Source: Thiotrichaceae bacterium (GTDB taxonomy: Bacteria; Pseudomonadota; Gammaproteobacteria; Beggiatoales; Beggiatoaceae). Taken from it: a stretch of 35,072 nt of DNA. Below the pieces are notes generated by a model. It saw only the letters and a list, made by a program, of their open reading frames with translations. It had not been told where the DNA came from and searched no databases. Position numbers and translations under genes: made by a program. The stretch lies in NCBI GenBank assembly GCA_028688145.1, contig JAQTYU010000018.1:1-35072 (forward strand). The letters run 5' to 3'. Of this stretch, positions 1-7,580 are shown piece by piece (position 1 is the stretch's first letter; each line of letters starts with the position of its first letter).

Positions 1-52
1 GGGGTTCTAATCTAGCCCATTGTTCATCTGTTAATGCGTAACGGCGACTCAT
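1..52 (-). CDS. IS5-family transposase, N-terminal fragment cut by window edge
   Basis: Reading the minus strand from the ATG at 52 gives MSRRYALTDEQWARLEP, the typical opening of IS5-group DDE transposases, and the frame is still open at position 1. A Shine-Dalgarno-like AAGGAA lies just upstream of the ATG (about positions 60-65). Only 17 codons are visible, so it cannot be judged whether the element is intact. The family assignment rests on this short N-terminal motif. Confidence 0.7.
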   Translation of the reverse strand, partial: MSRRYALTDEQWARLEP

Positions 53-549
53 GCTTTGTTCCTTGGGATTCTTCATTCTAAGCTCTTTAGAATAACCTAT
101 CTTTCTATTTGATGACACGCCCTAGGATACAGACACAAATCGGGAACATATTCTTTCCCTGCAATATCAAGAGAACATCTTGAAAATACTGAATAATATT
201 TGAGAGCCAATAAAGCCGCCCCCAAAGTCACTTGTACATAGCCGTGGTTTTTTGAAGGACTCATCTCAAACATCTGGCATCATAACTCTCATTGTTTTAT
301 CAGTAACTATTTTATTTTACTGGAAACATGATTATACAGCGCACAATGCTAACTCATTGTAAATAAATTATGATTTCAACTGCATAATTCCTAAGCCAAT
401 TTTCTCTTTCGTGAAAAATACAGGGCTATTTTTAGTTGATTTTTTTTATGAAAGTCAAAAGTTCACGAACTAGCCCTCCCTCAATCCCCCTTTTTCAAAG
501 GGGGAAGCTAAACCTGCATTAATTTTTAAGTCGGGGATTGGTGACTTCT
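53..549. other. intergenic region, AT-rich, no gene seen
   Basis: No convincing reading frame is present. The left part should contain the upstream end of the IS5-type element. Positions 406-432 match, in inverted orientation, 21494-21521 elsewhere in the window. Positions 470-546 hold a degenerate hairpin repeat that could also end transcription of the quinoprotein operon arriving from the right. Confidence 0.6.
470..546. repeat. degenerate hairpin repeat, possible terminator of the quinoprotein operon
   Basis: It contains a perfect 9-bp stem, TCCCCCTTT (485-493) and AAAGGGGGA (497-505), with a 3-nt loop. The outer sequence ACTAGCCCTCCCTCAATCCC and the far-right GGGGATTGGTGACT resemble the arms of the hairpin repeats at 7408-7527 and 9512-9593. 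It lies immediately downstream of the metallohydrolase gene on the minus strand, where a terminator is expected. Both readings are compatible. Confidence 0.5.
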
Positions 550-1491
550 TCAAGAAGCAGGTTTCAACACCGCCAATTCCAAAGCAGGGTATAAATGCAC
601 CACAGAACGGCTAAATTCAAAATTCACCAAAGGCATTTTTGCAAACTTTTCAGGAATTGGAGTTTGTAAAACCTCTGCCATATCCTTGCCCGATTCAGCC
701 GAGGCTTTCAAACTTTGGTCTAACCATTGTAAATATTCACGGGTTTGCACGATGGCGCGTTTGTCTTGCAACACCTCGCCATGTCCCACCACTAAATACG
801 TAAATTTAAGCTGTTCCAACTGTTTCAACGCATCCAGCCACTTCGCAATATCGGCATGAGGTGTCGTCGGCGTGCGATTATAAAACACCAAATCGCCCGC
901 AAATAACACCCCTGTTTTTTCATCCAGCAAGGCTAAATCAGCATGACTGTGCCCTTGCAACACCAACAATTTAAATTTGTGATCACCCACATTTAAACTG
1001 TCAGCCGTCAATTTTTCCGTCGCCGCCAGCGGTTCAGTGCCGCGCATCCAGTCGCCCGTCATGCGATACATATTGTCCGAAAATGCGCCGCCTTCGCGTT
1101 CCATGTCTTCAATTGCTGTCGGCAAGGCTGCAATTTTCACATCTTTAAACGCTTGATTGCCAAAAAAATGATCAGGATGATGATGAGTATTAATGACTTG
1201 TACAATTGGCTTGTCGGTGATTTTAGCAATTGCTTGGCGCATCTGTTCGCCATAACGCAACGAAGAACCCGTATCAATCACCACCACGCCCGCGCTGGTC
1301 ATCACAAAAGCAGTGTTGACGATATTGCCGCCATTCTCAAAAGAAAAATCCTCGGTTTTACCCACAAAAACATAGGTATCCGAGGAAAGTTGACGCGGCA
1401 CAAGTTGATAATTTAACTCGACCGCGTCTACACCAAGAGAGAGAAATACTAAGCAACAACAACTACTAACAAACAACCAAAAAAGCTTCAT
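550..1491 (-). CDS. quinoprotein relay system zinc metallohydrolase (MBL fold)
   Basis: A 313-residue exported metallo-beta-lactamase-fold protein. An N-terminal hydrophobic signal segment (residues 1-23, including CCC) is followed by the zinc motif HHHPDH at residues 103-108. A later GHSHAD segment and a C-terminal VVGHGE supply further metal ligands. Proteins of this subfamily occur beside PQQ dehydrogenases and SoxYZ-like carriers and are named quinoprotein relay system zinc metallohydrolases; the substrate is not established. Here it is the last gene of the minus-strand operon and overlaps the SoxYZ-like gene by 4 nt (ATGA), so translational coupling is likely. The fold is certain; the relay role is inferred from context and family. 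Confidence 0.85.
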   Translation of the reverse strand: MKLFWLFVSSCCCLVFLSLGVDAVELNYQLVPRQLSSDTYVFVGKTEDFSFENGGNIVNTAFVMTSAGVVVIDTGSSLRYGEQMRQAIAKITDKPIVQVINTHHHPDHFFGNQAFKDVKIAALPTAIEDMEREGGAFSDNMYRMTGDWMRGTEPLAATEKLTADSLNVGDHKFKLLVLQGHSHADLALLDEKTGVLFAGDLVFYNRTPTTPHADIAKWLDALKQLEQLKFTYLVVGHGEVLQDKRAIVQTREYLQWLDQSLKASAESGKDMAEVLQTPIPEKFAKMPLVNFEFSRSVVHLYPALELAVLKPAS

Positions 1492-2240
1492 GGTATAAGT
1501 TCCGCCTTGATTTTATTTGCATTATTGTCCCGTCCGCTAATATGCAGCGTGGGCAAGGGCAAATTTTTGGGAAACTCAATACTAAAAATTGGGTTTTCGC
1601 TGACCGGTTCAGCAGGTTTAATCTGCGCCAAAGTCTTGCCAGTCGCGTCTTGTAAATTAATTTCTTCCAGATGGAACTTAGGGATGCCCGAAGCTAAACC
1701 TGTATCCATCGGATGAATCACACGAAAACGTACCCGTTGCGCGCTGGGCTGCTGCCAAATTCGCCCCTGAACTTGTCCTAATTGACTTTCCCACACGCCC
1801 GAATTTCGTGCCGCACTGGGCAAAGTACAACCACCACCCGCTGCATCCACCCATTTGCCGCCGACATGCCAGCCGTCCGCTGTGCGCACTGCGGCACGAA
1901 TTGGGCTGGCTTGCTGTAATTTGATCCGAAAGCCAATAAACGGCAAAGCCTGTTGTGGATAAAATGTTAAAACTTTGGGCAAAGGATTAAAGTCTGCAAA
2001 AATCAGAATTTCTTCAATCGTTTGCAAACCTTCCACTTTTACCGCCAGCGGCACTTGCATCGAATTCTCAGCTTGTTCGGGCGCAAGCACTTGCACCCGT
2101 GAATCAAACTGTACGGGATAATCTTTCAGAAAACGATTGTACATCGTTGTCCATTGCACCGAATTCAACGGATCAACAGGGATTGCCAACACGTTCATCG
2201 GCAACAGCGCCATTAATCCAAGTCGATAAATGCGCCACAT
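1488..2240 (-). CDS. quinoprotein dehydrogenase-associated SoxYZ-like carrier protein
   Basis: A 250-residue secreted protein with a signal peptide (about residues 1-19). It looks like a SoxY-like domain (about 25-150) joined to a SoxZ-like immunoglobulin-type domain (about 155-250). The SoxY-like part ends in GGGCTLPS with Cys138, which resembles the GGCGG carrier-cysteine tail of SoxY but here sits internally because the Z part is fused behind it. In Sox systems the cysteine carries sulfur intermediates. In the quinoprotein-associated subfamily the cargo is unknown. It starts 3 nt after the stop of the binding-protein gene and overlaps the next gene by 4 nt, so it belongs to the alcohol dehydrogenase operon. 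Confidence 0.82.
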   Translation of the reverse strand: MWRIYRLGLMALLPMNVLAIPVDPLNSVQWTTMYNRFLKDYPVQFDSRVQVLAPEQAENSMQVPLAVKVEGLQTIEEILIFADFNPLPKVLTFYPQQALPFIGFRIKLQQASPIRAAVRTADGWHVGGKWVDAAGGGCTLPSAARNSGVWESQLGQVQGRIWQQPSAQRVRFRVIHPMDTGLASGIPKFHLEEINLQDATGKTLAQIKPAEPVSENPIFSIEFPKNLPLPTLHISGRDNNANKIKAELIP

Positions 2241-2243
2241 GAT

Positions 2244-3089
2244 TTAATGTTTCACTTCTTCGGCAGCGGCATAATTCACATGGTATTCCGCAAAAATCTT
2301 GGCGAGCGTGCCATCCTTTTGCAAGGCTTTCATCGCTTGTTCCAATTCAGTGGCTAACACGGGATTATCCGCTTTCACCGCCAAACCCACGGTCCACTTT
2401 TGGATTAAACCGGGCATTGGCGACTCGCTATAAATCACGGGCTGATCTTTGGCTAAACCACTTTCTATTTGACCGCGTTGTCCCATCACCGCACTGACTT
2501 CGCCTTTTTGGAAAGCGACGAGCGCGTCCGTAAATTTGGGATAATGTTTAACGCTGTTACGCAGTAAACCTTGCATGGTGCTGGTCAAAAACACCGAGGC
2601 AACGCTGTCCAATTCCACCCCAACTTTATGATCCAACAAGACTTGTAAACTCGGCAAGTTTGGAATGCGTTTTGGGTTATACGCCAGCGTGACTTGTTCC
2701 TGAAAATACGGGGCGAAGATTTTCACTTTGGGATTATCTTCTGCAAAACGCGCATCCACAGGCACATGTAACATCACATCGGCAACACCACCGCCCAAAT
2801 AATGACCTTTCCAAACCGAGTTACGCAAATCATCGACCATGCTTTCGCCCGCAGTCACGGGCATTTGATTCATACTCACGCCAAGCTTTGCAGCCAAGGC
2901 GCGGGCGATGTCTACGTCAATGCCGCGCGTTTTCTGCTCTGCATCGACAAATGAATATGGTGGAAAATCTTTATACAAGGCAACGCGCAACGCGCCTTTT
3001 TCTTTGATTTTTTCCAATCCTTCCGCAGCGATATTGCCACACAGCAATAATCCTACGCACGCTCCAATCACCCATTGAGGTTTAATCAT
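2244..3089 (-). CDS. quinoprotein dehydrogenase-associated substrate-binding protein (MoxJ/XoxJ-like)
   Basis: A 281-residue periplasmic solute-binding protein fold (family 3 type). The signal peptide covers about residues 1-22; the LRVALYKDFPPYSFVD segment and RGIDVDIARALAAKLGV are typical of ligand-binding lobe 1. No ABC permease or ATPase gene lies nearby. Family members beside PQQ dehydrogenases (MoxJ, XoxJ) are thought to help maturation or activation of the dehydrogenase rather than import solutes. It starts 8 nt downstream of the cytochrome stop, preceded by AAGAAGAAT as a weak ribosome-binding site. Assignment to this subgroup is by context and overall similarity. Confidence 0.83.
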   Translation of the reverse strand: MIKPQWVIGACVGLLLCGNIAAEGLEKIKEKGALRVALYKDFPPYSFVDAEQKTRGIDVDIARALAAKLGVSMNQMPVTAGESMVDDLRNSVWKGHYLGGGVADVMLHVPVDARFAEDNPKVKIFAPYFQEQVTLAYNPKRIPNLPSLQVLLDHKVGVELDSVASVFLTSTMQGLLRNSVKHYPKFTDALVAFQKGEVSAVMGQRGQIESGLAKDQPVIYSESPMPGLIQKWTVGLAVKADNPVLATELEQAMKALQKDGTLAKIFAEYHVNYAAAEEVKH

Positions 3090-3097
3090 GATTCTTC

Positions 3098-3514
3098 TTA
3101 ATCAGGTTTGACTGTGTCTATCCAGCTACGAATCGCCCATAAAGCTTCTTGACTTAAATAATCAGCCATTTTGGGCATGTAGGTGATCCCATTACGAATT
3201 GCACCTTCACGGACGCGGTAGGAATACCATTCATCACCTTCTTTACCGACGGGTAATTTACGCAGGTCAGGGGCAATCCCGCCTGAAACCGCGCCTAAAC
3301 CGTGACAACGTGCACAGTTTTGATTATAGGCAGATTTACCAATTTCGATAGCTTTCGCATTGCCACGATAGGGATTTTCTTCTTTCCAGTCTTTGCCAAT
3401 CGGTGCAAGACCTGCGGTGTCTACGGCTTGTGGAGTCACATCGCCATGCGCCAATAACGCAGCAGGAAATAAGCTAACAGCTAACACTAAAGGTTTAAAG
3501 GTACGTTTGATCAT
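3098..3514 (-). CDS. pedF: cytochrome c-550, PedF type
   Basis: A 138-residue exported monohaem cytochrome c. After a signal peptide (about 1-22) the mature part begins HGDVTPQAVDT, a hallmark of the PedF group. Haem attachment CARCH is at residues 67-71, and MPKM in the C-terminal third offers the axial methionine. It is expected to take electrons from the neighbouring PQQ dehydrogenase in the periplasm and pass them to the respiratory chain. AAGGAAG precedes the ATG. It is separated from the dehydrogenase gene by a strong hairpin (3564-3586), which may lower its expression relative to the enzyme. Confidence 0.88.
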   Translation of the reverse strand: MIKRTFKPLVLAVSLFPAALLAHGDVTPQAVDTAGLAPIGKDWKEENPYRGNAKAIEIGKSAYNQNCARCHGLGAVSGGIAPDLRKLPVGKEGDEWYSYRVREGAIRNGITYMPKMADYLSQEALWAIRSWIDTVKPD

Positions 3515-3563
3515 GAAAAAGCTTCCTTAAATAAAATGTAATCGTCATAAAGGCTTAAAAAAA

Positions 3564-3586
3564 GGTGGGATAAAATTTATCCCACC
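3564..3586 (-). terminator. hairpin between the dehydrogenase and cytochrome genes (terminator or attenuator)
   Basis: A perfect stem of GGTGGGATAAA and TTTATCCCACC with a single central base. On the minus strand it is followed by a run of seven T residues. It sits 12 nt after the stop of the dehydrogenase and about 50 nt before pedF, so leaky termination would give more dehydrogenase than accessory proteins. Confidence 0.8.
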
Positions 3587-3598
3587 AAAAGTTGTGGA

Positions 3599-5389
3599 CT
3601 AATTAGCGTGTAACTTGAACACCCACAAGCTACCGCCTTGATTCAGATGGTTAATCTTCTTGGCAACATCGCCGCCCCATAAGGGTACAGCCCCACCCCA
3701 CCCTGAGGGGACAGCAACAAATTGTTCACCGTCTTGTTCCCAAGTGACAGGAACACCGACCACCCCTGAACCCGTTTGGAACTTCCACAATTCTTCACCT
3801 GTTTTCGCGTCAAACGCTTTCAGATACCCTTCTGGCGTGCCTGTAAATACCAGCCCGCCTGCGGTGCTTAACACCCCACCCCATAAAGGCGCAACGTTCT
3901 TTTGTTCCCAAACGATTTTGCCGTTGGTGGGATCAATCGCACGCAACACCCCAATATGATCATCATGAATAGGCTTGATGGTGAAGCCAGCCCCTAAATA
4001 AGCCGCACCTTTTTTATAGGTCACTGGCTCATTCCAAATATCCATACCCCAATCATTGCTGGGCACGTAGAAATAACCGGTGTCAGGACTATATGCCATC
4101 GGCATCCAGTTCTTGCCGCCTAAGAAGGAAGGAATGGTGAAGGCTGATGTGCCTTTCTTGCCATCTTTGGCATCGCTAGGATTACCAGGACGCATACCCG
4201 CTTTTTCAATCGGACGACCCGTTTTTAAATCAATCCCTTCCGCCCAGTTCAAATCAGGCAGGAATTTGCTGGCAGAAAGTAATTTGCCGTTGGTGCGGTC
4301 TAAAACATAGAAGAAACCATTACGGTCTGCTTTAGCTCCTGCTTTGATGGTTTTGCCATCTTTTTCAAAATCGAAGGGAATGAATTCGTTCACCCCGTCA
4401 AAGTCCCAACTGTCATTGGGCGAGGTTTGGTAATGCCAAACGATTTTGCCTGTGTCAGGATTGATAGCCAGCGTGGATGCAGTGTAGAGATTGTCGCCGG
4501 GACGGGTGTGTGAATTCCAAGGCGCGGGGTTGCCCGTTCCGAAGAATAATAAATTGGTATCAGCATCATAAGTGCCGCCTAACCAAGTTGCGCCGCCGCC
4601 GTATTTCCACATGTCGCCTGGCCAAGTTTTGCCAATCGCATCACCTGTCATGCCGTTGTCTTTCTTGTTACCGTCTTTATCGACCATGTAACCCATGTGT
4701 CCTTCAATCACAGGACGAGTCCACACCAATTTGCCTGTTTTTGCGTCACGGGCATCAACACGACCGACAATGCCAAATTCACCGCCCGCAACCCCAGTGA
4801 TGACCTTGCCATTGACGATGATAGGCGCGGCAGTGTAGGAATAGCCGGCTTTATAATCATCGGCTTTTTCTTTCCAAACCACTTTACCCGTGTCTTGATC
4901 CAAGGCGACGAGTTGTGCATCTAAAGTGCCGAAAATCACTAAATTGTCATACAGGGCTGCGCCACGATTCACTACGTCACAGCAAGGCAGAATGCCATCA
5001 GGCAGGCGGTGATCGTATTGCCACAATTCTTGACCCGTTTTTGCATCCACCGCAAACATGCGGGAATAGGAAGCGGTCACGAAAATTTTGCCGTTGTACA
5101 CGAGGGGTTGTGCTTCTTGCCCGCGTTGTTTTTCATCGCCATAAGAAAAGGCCCAAGCAGGCACTAAATGCTTGACCGTGTCTTTGTTGATTTTGTCCAA
5201 GGGACTGTGACGTTGGGCGCGTAAACCCATCCCATAACTGACGACATCACCGGGGGTCGTGGTGTCATTTTGAATATCGGCATCAGTCACGCCTTTGGCA
5301 AACACGGTGGGGGTGCTGCTCAGGGCGCAAGCCATTAAAATGCTGGCAATTTGTGCTTTCAGTGGGGTTGATTTGAAATAATGATTCAC
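3599..5389 (-). CDS. PQQ-dependent alcohol dehydrogenase, lanthanide-type (PedH/ExaA-like)
   Basis: A 596-residue periplasmic quinoprotein with an eight-bladed propeller. The signal peptide is about residues 1-31 and the adjacent disulfide cysteines are C136-C137. Predicted metal and catalytic residues are E204, N287 and D329, with a second aspartate D331 two residues later (motif WDFDG). In this family that extra Asp marks enzymes using a lanthanide instead of calcium (known for XoxF and PedH). The C-terminal half resembles the PedH/ExaA ethanol dehydrogenases more than XoxF, so short-chain alcohols are the likely substrates. The start is GTG at 5389, chosen because AGAGGAG lies 8 nt upstream. 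It heads an operon with its cytochrome and relay proteins, under a candidate sigma-54 promoter. Confidence 0.93.
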   Translation of the reverse strand: MNHYFKSTPLKAQIASILMACALSSTPTVFAKGVTDADIQNDTTTPGDVVSYGMGLRAQRHSPLDKINKDTVKHLVPAWAFSYGDEKQRGQEAQPLVYNGKIFVTASYSRMFAVDAKTGQELWQYDHRLPDGILPCCDVVNRGAALYDNLVIFGTLDAQLVALDQDTGKVVWKEKADDYKAGYSYTAAPIIVNGKVITGVAGGEFGIVGRVDARDAKTGKLVWTRPVIEGHMGYMVDKDGNKKDNGMTGDAIGKTWPGDMWKYGGGATWLGGTYDADTNLLFFGTGNPAPWNSHTRPGDNLYTASTLAINPDTGKIVWHYQTSPNDSWDFDGVNEFIPFDFEKDGKTIKAGAKADRNGFFYVLDRTNGKLLSASKFLPDLNWAEGIDLKTGRPIEKAGMRPGNPSDAKDGKKGTSAFTIPSFLGGKNWMPMAYSPDTGYFYVPSNDWGMDIWNEPVTYKKGAAYLGAGFTIKPIHDDHIGVLRAIDPTNGKIVWEQKNVAPLWGGVLSTAGGLVFTGTPEGYLKAFDAKTGEELWKFQTGSGVVGVPVTWEQDGEQFVAVPSGWGGAVPLWGGDVAKKINHLNQGGSLWVFKLHAN

Positions 5390-5458
5390 TCTGCAAACTC
5401 CTCTCTTCTTGAACTCTTGTTATTTCTTATCGCCATAAATTTGGCGTATCACCTAAAC

Positions 5459-5474
5459 GCAAAAAAAGTGCCAA
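5459..5474 (-). promoter_or_regulatory. candidate sigma-54 (-24/-12) promoter of the alcohol dehydrogenase operon
   Basis: The minus strand reads TTGGCACTTTTTTTGC. TGGCAC and TTGC are spaced exactly as in sigma-54 promoters: GG (5472-5471) and GC (5460-5459) are separated by 10 nt. The expected transcription start is near 5447, giving a leader of about 58 nt before the GTG at 5389. Only the base after TTGC (G rather than A/T) departs from the consensus. This is a sequence match, not an experimental result. Confidence 0.75.
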
Positions 5475-5558
5475 AACTGTTTTTTGCCTGCTAACACACC
5501 GAATTAGCAAAAACTTCACGAAAATACGCGCTATTTTTTTCCTGTTTTTTTCTGTAAA

Positions 5559-5576
5559 TGTGACAACTTTGTCACA
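5559..5576. promoter_or_regulatory. palindromic operator, possible enhancer site for the sigma-54 promoter
   Basis: TGTGACAACTTTGTCACA has perfect 8-bp arms (TGTGACAA and TTGTCACA) around 2 nt. It lies about 90-105 bp upstream of the -24 element at 5472, a usual distance for a bacterial enhancer-binding protein. The half-sites resemble CRP/FNR half-sites (TGTGA), but the spacing is 8 rather than 6, so CRP is unlikely. Confidence 0.55.
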
Positions 5577-5903
5577 ACTTTTGCCCCTCTGGGGATCAGT
5601 GTGTAACAGTATTGAGACGCTGTTAAAAATAGCCTCTGATTAAATTGTCGAAAAATACGACACTCGCTCTATTATTTAAATATTTATTTTAAATTCAATT
5701 AGTTAATTATTGATATTGGCTTAATTAGTTGATTATAAATTAAGGATTCTAACTATTTGTGCCATTTGTGCACAGGCTGCTGTAATTCTGTTGCAGATTT
5801 GTAACAAAACTTGGAACAATGCCGCCTGTACAATTAATTCCTCACGGCGAATGGCTTAAATTTATATTTTTAATCAAGTAGTTAAAATGATTTTTTATTT
5901 TAA

Positions 5904-5920
5904 TGGTATATAAGTTGCTA
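5904..5920 (+). promoter_or_regulatory. weak candidate sigma-54 promoter for the porin gene
   Basis: TGGTATATAAGTTGCTA has GG-N10-GC spacing and differs from the nifV promoter sequence in this window (27549-27565) at only two of 17 positions. TGGTAT in place of TGGCAC weakens it. It would give a leader of about 165 nt before the porin ATG. Confidence 0.4.
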
Positions 5921-5945
5921 AAGCGATATGCGCTTTCACAAAGTG

Positions 5946-5980
5946 TTGCATTTTACGAACGACCGCTCGGTAAAATGCAA
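5946..5980. promoter_or_regulatory. 11-bp inverted repeat upstream of the porin gene
   Basis: TTGCATTTTAC (5946-5956) and GTAAAATGCAA (5970-5980) are perfect inverted arms around a 13-nt loop. There is no T-run after it, so it looks more like an operator or leader RNA hairpin than a terminator. It ends 115 nt before the porin start. Confidence 0.55.
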
Positions 5981-6095
5981 CAGGCTGTGGCGCGAAACTT
6001 AAATATAAGCCTATCTCCTAAGCGGCTCATAAACACCAAAAGGCTGCGCAGTAGTACCGTAAAGAGTTCTTAGGAGGAGAGAGAGGAGTTTTGTG

Positions 6096-7328
6096 ATGTC
6101 TGTAAAACAACGTAAATTAAGCCGCGTTTTAAGTACGGCTTGTCTTGCCTTGCTGGCAAATTCTGCCAGTGCTGTCGTCGTGGTTGGCGGCGACAATGGC
6201 TGGGAAGTGAGTTTTGATGGCAGTGTGAACGGTTTCTTGGTGCATGAAAGCCAAGACACCAAACCCCTGAACACCGCAGGAGGCAATATCAGCAGCAATC
6301 AAGACAGCACGCGGGTGCGGACTGGCTTGTTGCCTAGCGTTTTCGGTTTTAATGTGAAGTCACCGCTGGTTGATGGCTTACGCGGCAGTGCACGCATTGG
6401 GTTCTATCCACAAATTCAAAATGCTGACCAAGCTAAAAATACTTTCGGTTCACAAATCGATTTGCGCGAAGCTTTCTTCAAAGTGGAAGGCAATTTCGGT
6501 GAAGCTTTAGTCGGGCGTGCCTTAAGTTTGTATCAAGGTAAAAATCTGCTCACCGACATGACCTTGTTTGGGGTTGGGGTGCAAGGTGGCGTGAATGGTG
6601 GTGGTACGACTTTAGGACGTATCGGTTATGGCTATGTTTATAATAACTTTAATCCTTCCGTGCGCTACACCACGCCGAGCTTTAAAGGCTTGCAACTCAG
6701 CGCGGGTTTATATGATCCCAGCGTGATTTCAGGCAGTGGCGTGTCTGCAAAACGCACTAAAACGCCGCGTCTTGAAAGTGAATTATCGTATGCCACCAAA
6801 CTTGGCAATGACAAAGTGCAATTGTGGTTAAGTGCAATGAGTCAAAAAGCTGATTTTGATCAAAGTGCAACCGCAGGTGCTCCTAACGGCTCAGTCAAAG
6901 CTTCAGGTTGGGCATACGGTGCACAATATGTAATGAGTTCAGGTTTGGAATTATTGGCTTCGGGCTACACGGGTAAAGGCTTAGGCTCGACTTTGATGTT
7001 AGACAATGATTCTTTAGACAGCATGGGGAAAGAACGTGACAATAAGGGTTTCTTATTGCAAGCCGCCTATACCTATCAAAAAACCAAAGTCGGTTTAAGT
7101 TATGGTCAAAGCCGTGCCAATGAAACCAATGCTGATTTCGATTTACGTATGGCAAACGGAACGCGCCAAATTGCTAAACAAAGTTCAACCACTTTGGGCG
7201 TTTATCATGACGTGAACAAATGGTTGAAACTGGTGGCAGAATATACCCGCGCCACCAATGAATGGCATGGACCTGGTAGCAAACAAGAAGCTGACGTGAT
7301 TTCTGTCGGTGGCTTCTTCATGTGGTAG
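6096..7328 (+). CDS. outer-membrane porin
   Basis: A 410-residue beta-barrel porin of the Gram-negative porin type. The signal peptide ends at about residue 27 (NSASA). Alternating amphipathic strands rich in Gly, Tyr and Ser follow, and the chain ends GGFFMW, an aromatic-rich terminal strand. The segment GSARIGFYPQIQNADQ with the following FGSQIDLREAFFKVEGNFGE is typical of trimeric porins. ATG 6096 is chosen over the GTG at 6093 because GGAG (6085-6088) lies 7 nt upstream of it. It is divergent from the alcohol dehydrogenase operon; a role in solute entry for that pathway is possible but unproven. Two terminator-like hairpins follow. Confidence 0.88.
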   Translation: MSVKQRKLSRVLSTACLALLANSASAVVVVGGDNGWEVSFDGSVNGFLVHESQDTKPLNTAGGNISSNQDSTRVRTGLLPSVFGFNVKSPLVDGLRGSARIGFYPQIQNADQAKNTFGSQIDLREAFFKVEGNFGEALVGRALSLYQGKNLLTDMTLFGVGVQGGVNGGGTTLGRIGYGYVYNNFNPSVRYTTPSFKGLQLSAGLYDPSVISGSGVSAKRTKTPRLESELSYATKLGNDKVQLWLSAMSQKADFDQSATAGAPNGSVKASGWAYGAQYVMSSGLELLASGYTGKGLGSTLMLDNDSLDSMGKERDNKGFLLQAAYTYQKTKVGLSYGQSRANETNADFDLRMANGTRQIAKQSSTTLGVYHDVNKWLKLVAEYTRATNEWHGPGSKQEADVISVGGFFMW

Positions 7329-7353
7329 GCTAGTTTTCTAGTCTAGTATGATT

Positions 7354-7390
7354 AAGACCTCTTAGTTTTATTGCTAAGGGGTCTTTGTTT
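7354..7390 (+). terminator. terminator after the porin gene
   Basis: AAGACCTCTTAG (7354-7365) pairs with CTAAGGGGTCTT (7374-7385) with one mismatch, followed by TGTTT. A second short hairpin AAGCCC/GGGCTT (7422-7440) with a five-T tail lies further on, inside the next repeat. Confidence 0.8.
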
Positions 7391-7407
7391 ATCTGAAATT
7401 TAGTTTT

Positions 7408-7527
7408 ACTGCGCATCCACCAAGCCCCTAAAAAGGGCTTTTTAAAGAAGCCCCCAACCCCCTAAAGGGGGCTAAAGATAAAAATTAAAGCGGTTTTAAG
7501 TCCCCTTTAGGGGGTTGGGGGCGCAGT
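7408..7527. repeat. intergenic hairpin repeat, copy A
   Basis: It is bounded by ACTGCGC (7408-7414) and GCGCAGT (7521-7527). Inside, the 22-nt arm 7450-7471 pairs with 7501-7522 with one mismatch, and each arm itself contains the small palindrome CCCCTAAAGGGG. The same design occurs at 9512-9593, 10398-10476 and 17355-17433. The left part of this copy carries an extra 35 nt containing a small terminator-like hairpin. Confidence 0.85.
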
Positions 7528-7580
7528 CAAAATAAAACACCCCAATAAAAATTCTAACACTCCCCACCCAAGGATAATTC

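Larger units (their letters stand above)
5390..6095. other. divergent regulatory region between the dehydrogenase operon and the porin gene
   Basis: About 700 bp without a gene, very AT-rich. It holds the sigma-54 promoter (5459-5474) and palindrome (5559-5576) for the leftward operon. It also holds a second weaker sigma-54-like site (5904-5920), a small palindrome AAAGCG/CGCTTT (5920-5936) and a long inverted repeat (5946-5980) in front of the rightward porin gene. A minus-strand reading frame at its right end has no recognisable features and is not called. Confidence 0.6.

Noticed and set aside
4477..5175. Several plus-strand reading frames inside the alcohol dehydrogenase gene, plus one on the minus strand
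   Set aside because: They lie fully within a gene with complete family match, show no motifs or ribosome-binding sites, and are shadows of its codons.
5559..5576. Possible CRP/FNR site
   Set aside because: The TGTGA and TCACA half-sites are present but separated by 8 nt, whereas CRP sites have 6; kept only as an unassigned palindrome.
7408..7527. CRISPR array
   Set aside because: The repeats are dispersed in single copies between genes with inverted arms, not direct repeats with regular spacers, and no cas genes are present.
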